From contig CAZTHL010000039.1 of NCBI GenBank assembly GCA_964613585.1, positions 1 through 34,629 of the forward strand: a DNA stretch of 34,629 nt, in the 5' to 3' direction. Each line of letters opens with the position of its first letter. Within the stretch, counting starts at the first letter, position 1. Positions 17,230-22,835 of this stretch are shown one piece after another. Both the position numbers and the translations under genes were made by a program. Under the pieces are notes generated by a model that ran no database searches, had not been told where the DNA came from, and was given only the letters and a program-made list of their open reading frames with translations. Source of the DNA: CAZTHL01 sp964613585. GTDB taxonomy: Bacteria > Pseudomonadota > Alphaproteobacteria > DSM-16000 > Inquilinaceae.

Positions 17230-17568
17230 ATGGATCAACTTTCCCACGACGCGGCGGCAAGCCGGCGCACTGCCGCCGGCCTGCCCCTGGCCCGCGCCTT
17301 CGGTCAGTATCTCGCCGAGCAGCGCGAGGCCTTGAACCTTACCCGGGACCAGCTGGCGGTGCTGGTCGGGCTGGAGCCCTCGACCGAGGCCGTGGCCCAT
17401 ATCGAATCGGGCATCGACAGCATTCCCCAGCAGCGCTGGCCGCTCTTCGCCGACGCTCTGCGGATCGATCCGCGGGACTTCGGCCGTCGTGCCACCGCGG
17501 CCTACATGCCTGAGGTGTTCCGGGCGGTCGAGGGCCGCCGTCCGGTGGCTGGAGACATCGCCGCCTGA
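17230..17568 (+). CDS. Small helix-turn-helix (Cro/CI-like) protein
   Basis: Predicted cytoplasmic DNA-binding protein of 112 residues. The ATG at 17230 (MDQLSHDAAASRRTAA) is preceded by AGGA nine bases upstream; the frame extends to a GTG at 17185 without a better ribosome binding site. Residues about 24-75 (FGQYLAEQREALNLTRDQLAVLVGL followed by EAVAHIESGIDSIPQQRWPLFADAL, best read as helices 1-5) resemble an XRE-type HTH domain. The recognition helix is less canonical than usual. The C-terminus (YMPEVFRAVEGRRPV) is unassigned. The target is unknown. It is divergent from the AsmA-family gene and followed directly by an 8-bp tandem repeat. Confidence 0.7.
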   Translation: MDQLSHDAAASRRTAAGLPLARAFGQYLAEQREALNLTRDQLAVLVGLEPSTEAVAHIESGIDSIPQQRWPLFADALRIDPRDFGRRATAAYMPEVFRAVEGRRPVAGDIAA

Positions 17569-17572
17569 CCTT

Positions 17573-17612
17573 GTCGAGGCGTCGAGGCGTCGAGGCGTCG
17601 AGGCGTCGAGGC
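17573..17612 (+). repeat. Tandem repeat, five perfect copies of GTCGAGGC
   Basis: Five exact head-to-tail copies of the octamer GTCGAGGC start four bases after the stop of the HTH gene and break down at 17613 (GTCCGGCG). The array is intergenic, so copy-number change would not shift a known reading frame. It precedes the exported Glu/Gln-rich protein gene by about 190 bases and might affect mRNA structure. Confidence 0.9.
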
Positions 17613-17805
17613 GTCCGGCGGCACCGGCTCGGCGGCAAGGCGCCGGGCCGGTGGGCGGAACCGTGCCCGGGCCGGGCTGTTCCCGCGACAACCGTGCCGT
17701 TGGCCGGCGCGCTCAACAGGCGCGTCGCTCTCCGGGCCGGTGGTCAGGCCGCCGGGCTCGGTCCTCGGGTGCGGAACGTCGCGAACAGCAGCACGAGACG
17801 CCACC

Positions 17806-18762
17806 ATGATCCGAAACACCCGCAGCCGACTCGCCACCGCGCTCCTTGCCGGAGCCGCGAGCCTGGCCCTGCTCACCGGACCCGCCTCGGCCCAGAACAC
17901 CGGTCCCGAGATGGGCGCCGTGGCTCCGCCGGGCGATCATCCGGTCATCATCTTTTTCACCTACAGCGAGCTCGAGGACTACGCGCGGACCCAGTTCGCC
18001 CGCGGCTACCAGCGGGGCCTGCAGGCCGGCTTCGAAGAGGCGCAGATGCGCCAGTCCGGAATGTCCGGGCAGGATGCCTCGCAGGCCGGACGCCGCCAGA
18101 CGACCGAGGGCGACCAGGCGGAATACCAGCGGGGCGTCGAGCAGGGCCGTGCCGCCGAGCAGCGCCTGTCTGGCATGAGCGAGGAGTTCCGCCGCGGCTT
18201 CGAGGAAGGCCAGGCGTCGGAACGGGCTGGTCAACAGCGGCAGGCGGAGGCCGGAACGGCCGAGCAGCGCTACCAGGACTGGCAGGAATCGCAACGCCAG
18301 CGGATCGGTGAGGAGTTCCAGGCCTTCCAAAGCGAGCAGGCCGGGCGCCGCGGCGAGGATTTCCGGGAGCAGGAGGGCTACCGCGAGGATCTGTCGGCCT
18401 TCCTGCAGGAGCAGGAGCGGGAGCTTAACCGGGAGTTCCAGCAGTTCCGCCAGGACGAGCAGCAGCGCCAGGCCGCGGATGCGGAGGCGGTGCAGGGCGA
18501 CCTGGCGGATCAGCCCGACGAGCCACGCAGCCCGGACACGCCGGTGCAGACCGGCGAGGCCGCGCCCGAGGGTGAGGAATCGGACCAGCAGGCCACCGGT
18601 GACGAGATGGGCCGGGGCCAGATGGCGGAACGGCCCGATGAATCGGGCGATCCGCAGGCCGGGCCCGCTGCGGCGAAGCCCGGCACGTCCGGCGACAAGG
18701 CGGCGACCGAGAGCGGCGGCCACGGCGACGGTGGATCGGGCGCCGAGACGCCGCAGCCCTGA
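17806..18762 (+). CDS. Exported Glu/Gln-rich protein of unknown function
   Basis: Not a family I recognise. The ATG at 17806 begins a clear signal peptide (MIRNTRSRLATALLAGAASL through PASAQ, cleavage about residue 29), giving a 318-residue precursor. The longest frame starts at 17740, but those codons would bury the signal peptide. The mature region begins with a short hydrophobic patch (HPVIIFFTYSELEDY). Three related motifs follow: FARGYQRGLQAGFEEAQ (about 63-79), EYQRGVEQGRAAEQR (about 106-120) and EFRRGFEEGQASERA (about 127-141). Residues about 145-240 are Gln/Glu/Arg-rich with probable coiled-coil character, and the last 75 residues are disordered, rich in Pro, Gly, Asp and Glu. It is probably periplasmic or surface exposed. 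Its neighbours give no functional hint. Confidence 0.75.
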   Translation: MIRNTRSRLATALLAGAASLALLTGPASAQNTGPEMGAVAPPGDHPVIIFFTYSELEDYARTQFARGYQRGLQAGFEEAQMRQSGMSGQDASQAGRRQTTEGDQAEYQRGVEQGRAAEQRLSGMSEEFRRGFEEGQASERAGQQRQAEAGTAEQRYQDWQESQRQRIGEEFQAFQSEQAGRRGEDFREQEGYREDLSAFLQEQERELNREFQQFRQDEQQRQAADAEAVQGDLADQPDEPRSPDTPVQTGEAAPEGEESDQQATGDEMGRGQMAERPDESGDPQAGPAAAKPGTSGDKAATESGGHGDGGSGAETPQP

Positions 18763-19092
18763 GCGGCGGAGGCCAGGCTCGCGGTCACCAGTCCTTCAGC
18801 GTTGTCGCCCGAGGCTCGGGCGGCTGCCCATGCCGGCAGGCCGGCGGATAGGTGGGCCGGCGGACTCTCAAGGTCCGCCGGCTTCGCTTTGGTTGACACG
18901 GACGACCGGGGCTGCCATGGCTCCCGTCCATGAACCATCCCGCGCAAATCCAATTTCGACGATGCGAGCGGCGCCGGCGGGCCGGACCCGTTAAAGTGTC
19001 GCCGCGAGGTCTCCGGGACTGATCGAGATCCCGACTCCCTCCGCTCCGGCGAGCACCGATCGATCTGGCCGCTGAACGAGGCCGTTCCAAGC
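18763..19092. other. Interval between the exported protein gene and the GNAT gene
   Basis: About 330 bases. A strong terminator-like hairpin lies at 18856-18890. The rest shows no gene I can support. TTGACA occurs at 18893-18898 but no acceptable -10 box follows at 16-18 bases. Confidence 0.6.
18856..18890 (+). terminator. Rho-independent terminator-like hairpin
   Basis: A perfect 10-bp stem GCCGGCGGAC / GTCCGCCGGC (18856-18865 with 18873-18882) encloses a 7-base loop TCTCAAG and is followed by TTCGCTTT. It lies about 94 bases after the stop of the exported protein gene. The T tract is interrupted, so efficiency is uncertain. Confidence 0.65.
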
Positions 19093-19644
19093 ATGGATTG
19101 CGCGATGTTCCATCTCACCGCCGAGCGGCCGGATCACGCCGCGGAGATCGAGACCCTGCTCGATCGGGCGTTCGGTCCGGATCGTCTGGCGAAGACCTCG
19201 TACCGGTACCGGGCCGGGGTCCCGCCCGTTGCGGGGCTCAGCCTGGTTGCCCATGCCGTGGGAGAGATCCGCGGCTCGATCCGCTACTGGCCGGTGCGGG
19301 TCGGGCAGAACCGTCCCGCCCTGCTTCTGGGTCCCTTGGCGATCGCGCCCGAGCATCGAGGCGAGGGCATAGGCCGGGCGCTTGTCGACCGGACGCTCGA
19401 CGTCGCCGCGTCGCAAGGCCACACGCTGGTCCTCCTGGTTGGCGATGCGCCGTACTACTCGCGCTTCGGCTTCGAGCCGGCCGGGCCGGCCGGGCTGTAC
19501 ATGCCGGACGAACGCCCGGAGCGGCTGCTGATGACGGCGCTGGCGCCGGACGCGTTGCTGGGGGTGGCCGGAGCCGTTCGTCCGTGGCGCGAGCGGGGAG
19601 ACAAGGATGTTGCCTTGCCCATGCCGACGCTTGCCACCGTTTAG
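19093..19644 (+). CDS. GNAT family N-acetyltransferase (YhbS-like)
   Basis: Predicted cytoplasmic acetyltransferase of 183 residues, starting at the ATG at 19093; a second ATG at 19105 is also possible. Family features are LGPLAIAPEHRGEGIGRALV, the acetyl-CoA pyrophosphate-binding loop (R/Q-x-x-G-x-G/A type), and VLLVGDAPYYSRFGFEPA, the YhbS-type C-terminal signature. The N-terminus FHLTAERPDHAAEIETLLDRAFG also fits this group. The substrate is unknown. It stands alone, and its stop codon TAG is immediately followed by dispersed repeat B copy 1. Confidence 0.9.
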   Translation: MDCAMFHLTAERPDHAAEIETLLDRAFGPDRLAKTSYRYRAGVPPVAGLSLVAHAVGEIRGSIRYWPVRVGQNRPALLLGPLAIAPEHRGEGIGRALVDRTLDVAASQGHTLVLLVGDAPYYSRFGFEPAGPAGLYMPDERPERLLMTALAPDALLGVAGAVRPWRERGDKDVALPMPTLATV

Positions 19645-19779
19645 AGCGTTTCCGCCTTGCGCGGAATCGGCACCGGCCCGCTCCCCCGCCCGGCCAGCCT
19701 GAGCATGCTGTCGTTGAAGGGCCGGGCGGAGGGCCGGGCGGGAAAGCGGGTCGGCGATGCCACGTAACGCGGAAACGCT
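19645..19779. repeat. Dispersed palindromic repeat B, copy 1 (MITE/REP-like)
   Basis: A 135-bp non-coding element with exact 11-bp terminal inverted repeats AGCGTTTCCGC (19645-19655) and GCGGAAACGCT (19769-19779). The interior is an imperfect long palindrome: GGCACCGGCCCGCTC..CCGCCCGGCC on the left pairs with GGCCGGGCGG.AAGCGGGTCGGCGATGCC on the right around a loop containing GAGCATGCTGTCGTT (described in pieces). A related copy is at 25646-25768. No clear target duplication is visible. It begins exactly after the GNAT stop codon. Confidence 0.8.
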
Positions 19780-19965
19780 TTAAACACGCTTCCCGCCGAG
19801 ACAGGATCACCTCGGCCTTGCCGACGGGTCGAGGCCGCCAAAGGCAGGCAGCCCCGGCACCTTCTGTGCCAGCGTCCTTGCAGATCACAAGCGCGAGAGG
19901 CAGTTGCGCGCCAACGGGTGCGCCCGCACGTCTTGGGAGCAGGGTCCCGAGGGAGGCATCGTCCG

Positions 19966-21399
19966 ATGGCCGTGTCCGCTTTTTCCGTATTGTGCCGGCG
20001 TGCCGTGATCACCGCGGGCCTCGCGGTGACGCTCGGCGCGGCAGGCGCCCCGGTCGGCACGCCGGCCTACGCCCAGGCCGGTCAAGCCGGGGCCACGCCG
20101 GGGCTCACGGACGACCGGGCGGTCGACGTTTACAGCCGGAACCTGATCTTCGGCGATCGCGAGGAGCAGCGCGCGGCGATCGAGGCGTTGCGCGACCGCG
20201 GGCACCCGGACGCGGCCGCGGCCCTGGTGCTGGCGCTGCGCTACGCGCGGGCCGATCACGGCGCCCTGAACGAGGCCTTGGCCGCCGTCACCGGCCATTC
20301 GGCCGAGGGCTGGTTCGAGTGGATGCTGTGGCAGCAGGCGCATCCGGAGATTGAACCTCACCAGAGCTTCGAGTCCGTGAAGCTTGCTGTCCTGGACGCC
20401 ATCGACCCCGACTTCCGCCGCTTCGTCGACGTCGGGCAGCAGCGCGAGATCCGGCTCGAGGAGATCGTCTGGGGCGGCGTGGCGGTCGACGGGATTCCGG
20501 CCCTGGTCAATCCGGCGCGCATCGCCGCCGAGGAGGCCGACTACCTGACGCCTGACGAGCAGGTGTTCGGCATCGAGATCAATGGCGATGCGCGCGCCTA
20601 TCCGTTGCGGATCCTCGACTGGCACGAGATGTTCAACGACATCGTCGGTGGGGTGCCGGTCAGCCTCGCGTACTGCACGCTCTGCGGCGCCGGGATCTTG
20701 TTCGAGACCGAGGTCGAGGGGCGCGAGGAGCCCTTCACCTTCGGCTCCACCGGCCTGCTCTACCGGTCAAACAAGCTGATGTACGACCACCAGACCGACA
20801 GCGTCTGGAACCAGTTCACCGGCCGGCCGGTGATCGGCCCGCTGCGCGGCAGCGGCATCGAGCTCGAGATCCTGCCGGTGGCGATCACCACCTGGGCCGA
20901 CTGGCGTGCAGCACACCCCGACACGACGGTGCTGTCGCTCGACACCGGCCACGAGCGGGACTACCGCCCGGGCGCGGCGTACAGCGCGTACTTCGCCAGC
21001 GAGGAGCTGATGTTCCCGGCCCTCAACGACGACCGTGCGGCGGTGAAGCGGCAGATCTTCGGCATACGGGCGCCCGGTGGCGCCAAGGCGTGGCCCCTCG
21101 AGATCTTCAATGGCGGCGCGGTGATCAATGACAGCGTCGGACTGCTCGACGTCGTTCTGGTCGGCCGTGGCGAGACCCGGACCGTGCGAGCCTACGAACG
21201 CGGCGACCATGCCTTCGCCGCCGGCGCCGACGAGAAGGAGTTGCGCTCCGCGGACGGCGCGTCCTGGCGGATCACCGAGGCCGCGCTGGTCGGCCCGAAC
21301 GGCCAGCGGCTGCGCCGGGTGCCGGGCCATGTCGCCTACTGGTTTGCCTGGGCGGGCTATCTGGGCGACGAGGCCGAGCTGGCCGCGGTCCGCCGCTGA
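19966..21399 (+). CDS. Exported DUF3179 domain protein
   Basis: The product has 477 residues from the ATG at 19966, which has gggagg about ten bases upstream. The frame continues 16 codons upstream without a better start. Residues 1-39 form a signal peptide (VITAGLAVTLGAAG, ending near YAQA). Residues about 45-140 are alpha-helical and charged. The DUF3179 domain (about 150-465) shows INGDARAYPLRILDWHEMFN, GGVPVSLAYCTLCGAGILF with its conserved CxxC, FGSTGLLYRSNKLMYDHQT and SVWNQFTGRPVIGPL. DUF3179 proteins are extracytoplasmic and of unknown biochemical function; the CxxC suggests metal or redox chemistry, an inference. Nothing nearby explains its role. Confidence 0.9.
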   Translation: MAVSAFSVLCRRAVITAGLAVTLGAAGAPVGTPAYAQAGQAGATPGLTDDRAVDVYSRNLIFGDREEQRAAIEALRDRGHPDAAAALVLALRYARADHGALNEALAAVTGHSAEGWFEWMLWQQAHPEIEPHQSFESVKLAVLDAIDPDFRRFVDVGQQREIRLEEIVWGGVAVDGIPALVNPARIAAEEADYLTPDEQVFGIEINGDARAYPLRILDWHEMFNDIVGGVPVSLAYCTLCGAGILFETEVEGREEPFTFGSTGLLYRSNKLMYDHQTDSVWNQFTGRPVIGPLRGSGIELEILPVAITTWADWRAAHPDTTVLSLDTGHERDYRPGAAYSAYFASEELMFPALNDDRAAVKRQIFGIRAPGGAKAWPLEIFNGGAVINDSVGLLDVVLVGRGETRTVRAYERGDHAFAAGADEKELRSADGASWRITEAALVGPNGQRLRRVPGHVAYWFAWAGYLGDEAELAAVRR

Positions 21400-21411
21400 T
21401 GGCGCCGTCAT

Positions 21412-21495
21412 CCCGCCGAGCCGACGAGAGGACCCATCGGCCCGGCCGGGGCGGGCCTGCCAACGCTGCCGCGGTCGGTCGCGGCGTCGGACGCC
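21412..21495 (+). repeat. Dispersed intergenic repeat A, copy 2
   Basis: This copy begins 12 bases after the DUF3179 stop. The first 18 bases, CCCGCCGAGCCGACGAGA, are identical to copy 3 (25552-25569). ACGAGAGGA.CCATCGGC and GGCCGGGGCG match copy 1. The 3' part (CGGCGTCGGACGCCAA) diverges from the CGCCGTGGCTCCCCAA end of the other two. The right boundary is uncertain. Confidence 0.6.
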
Positions 21496-21523
21496 AATCG
21501 CTGACGCCATGGGCTCGCGGGCA

Positions 21524-22090
21524 TCAGAAGGCGCCCATGGACCTCATCGTGTGGACCTCGGCGTTCGCAAGGCTTTGGCCGCTCAGCCGGTGAAAGAAGC
21601 TGCCGTGACCGACCACGGCGATCGTCCGTTCGGGACGTGCCGCCAGCCAGTCCTCGAAGGCAAGGACCCGGGCCTCGAACAGGCGCAGCGGCTCGGTGAC
21701 CACCGGCTTGTCCTGCGCCGGGTCGGTGTACCACCAAGGATCGTCCAGATGATCGAAGCTCAACTGCGGAAAGTCCCGGCTCAGCAGGGCAGGGGAGCGG
21801 CCGAGATCGCAGCTGCTGTCGACCCGCTCCCGCGGCAAGGCTTCCACCAGGATCGGGGTCCCGGTGCCGGCGAAGGCGCCGACCGCCGTTTGCAGCGCCC
21901 GGGTCAGCGGCGAGGTCACGACGAGATCGACCTCGAGCCTCGGCACCTGCTCGCGCAGCGCGGCCACCTGTTCGTGGCCGCGCGGGCTGAGCGGGGCGTC
22001 GAACAGCATGGGGTCGATCCACGGCGTGACGGCCGTCGCCGCGTTGAAGGTCGACTGCCCATGACGGATGAGATGGACGGTTTGCGGCAT
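21524..22090 (-). CDS. Histidine phosphatase (phosphoglycerate mutase-like) family protein
   Basis: Phosphatase or mutase of the histidine phosphatase superfamily, 188 residues, probably cytoplasmic. HLIRHGQSTFN near the N-terminus holds the phosphorylated His10 in the RHG motif. VVTSPLTRALQTA carries the conserved arginine (S/P-L-x-R-A-x-x-T-A). IAVVGHGSFFHRLSG supplies the second catalytic His near residue 161. The substrate cannot be told from sequence; members act on phosphoglycerates, sugar phosphates, phosphoproteins and others. The start ATG at 22090 gives the expected N-terminus. It is transcribed towards repeat A copy 2 and the DUF3179 gene and has no operon partner. Confidence 0.9.
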   Translation of the reverse strand: MPQTVHLIRHGQSTFNAATAVTPWIDPMLFDAPLSPRGHEQVAALREQVPRLEVDLVVTSPLTRALQTAVGAFAGTGTPILVEALPRERVDSSCDLGRSPALLSRDFPQLSFDHLDDPWWYTDPAQDKPVVTEPLRLFEARVLAFEDWLAARPERTIAVVGHGSFFHRLSGQSLANAEVHTMRSMGAF

Positions 22091-22239
22091 GGCCGACCCA
22101 GCGTCGCGGCGGTCCCGAGTGGATCCTCTTGCACTGTATCCGGTTATCGCGATGCAACAAGGCCGATCAATCGGCTCGCCCCTCGGGTCGGCCGTCGTGG
22201 TGCCTCGTGGGGGAAGGCTGCGGCGACGCGGTCACAGGC

Positions 22240-22476
22240 TCAGCCGGCGCTCAGGAACAGTGCGAAGGCTTGGTAGACCACGGTGCAGATGACCCCCCCG
22301 AGCGCCCCGCTGACGGTGAGCCAGGTCAGGAAACAGAAGATCCGTGAGCCGACTCGGGACAGGCTAAGGGGCCCGTCAGCCTCCTCGACACGGCGAGCCT
22401 CGTCATCGCAGGAAGCTGTCGCCCAGGCCGGGACGTCGCGCGGCACCACGTCAAATCCTTGCCTGTCCCGTGTCAT
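22240..22476 (-). CDS. Small predicted membrane protein (hypothetical)
   Basis: A 78-residue frame from the ATG at 22476. The alternative ATG two codons upstream (22482) directly abuts the GCGAGG ribosome binding site, so the downstream ATG has the proper six-base spacing. The N-terminal half is polar (about 1-42). The C-terminus has a hydrophobic stretch of about 32 residues (IFCFLTWLTVSGALGGVICT, then VVYQAFALFLSAG) that could form one long helix or a hairpin. There is no recognised family. The good ribosome binding site and hydrophobic tail argue for a real gene; the small size argues for caution. Confidence 0.45.
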   Translation of the reverse strand: MTRDRQGFDVVPRDVPAWATASCDDEARRVEEADGPLSLSRVGSRIFCFLTWLTVSGALGGVICTVVYQAFALFLSAG

Positions 22477-22835
22477 GGCCATCCTCGCTTCCGATCCCGA
22501 TTACCGGACGCCCGCCGTAAGTCTGCCGAGCACAGACAAAGGCTCCGGCGCCGCCGCTTGTGATTCCCTTCTCGATGGGTCGGGCTTCCTGCCGCCGACT
22601 TGAGTCAAACATGCGCATCTTGCCGCAGCTTTGTAAATAAAGCCCCTTCACGTCATTGTGTATTCGCGGCTGCGGAAAATGCAGCCTCCGCATCAGGACG
22701 ACTTGCCCAAGGCAAGAAGCGATCGGCCTGCCGCGAGATCCGCTCATGAAAGGCCCTGTTAACGGATTGCCTTTCCCTCATGGATCCTTACTTTGCGGGG
22801 ATTGTTGGCAGTGCTGAACGTTAGGGATCGCGTAC
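22477..22835. other. Interval between the small membrane protein gene and the MscS-type gene
   Basis: About 360 bases, visibly richer in A+T than the rest (for example TTTGTAAATAAAG near 22630), which suits divergent promoters. There is a small hairpin CTTGCC-CAA-GGCAAG at 22702-22716. I cannot assign a confident -35/-10 pair. Short frames here on either strand look like chance ORFs. Confidence 0.5.

Noticed and set aside
17573..17612. Tandem repeat considered as a CRISPR remnant
   Set aside because: Units are 8 bp with no spacers, and no cas genes are present.
17740..17805. Upstream extension of the exported Glu/Gln-rich protein
   Set aside because: The 22 extra codons would place a polar stretch ahead of a normal signal peptide; the ATG at 17806 fits export better.
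18893..18898. TTGACA resembling a -35 box upstream of the second GNAT gene
   Set aside because: No plausible -10 element at 16-18 bases and nearly 200 bases to the start codon; it also abuts the terminator hairpin.
22451..22747. 98-codon minus-strand frame in the gap before the MscS-type gene
   Set aside because: It lacks a ribosome binding site, overlaps the better-supported small gene start and the AT-rich probable promoter zone, and has no hydrophobic or domain pattern.
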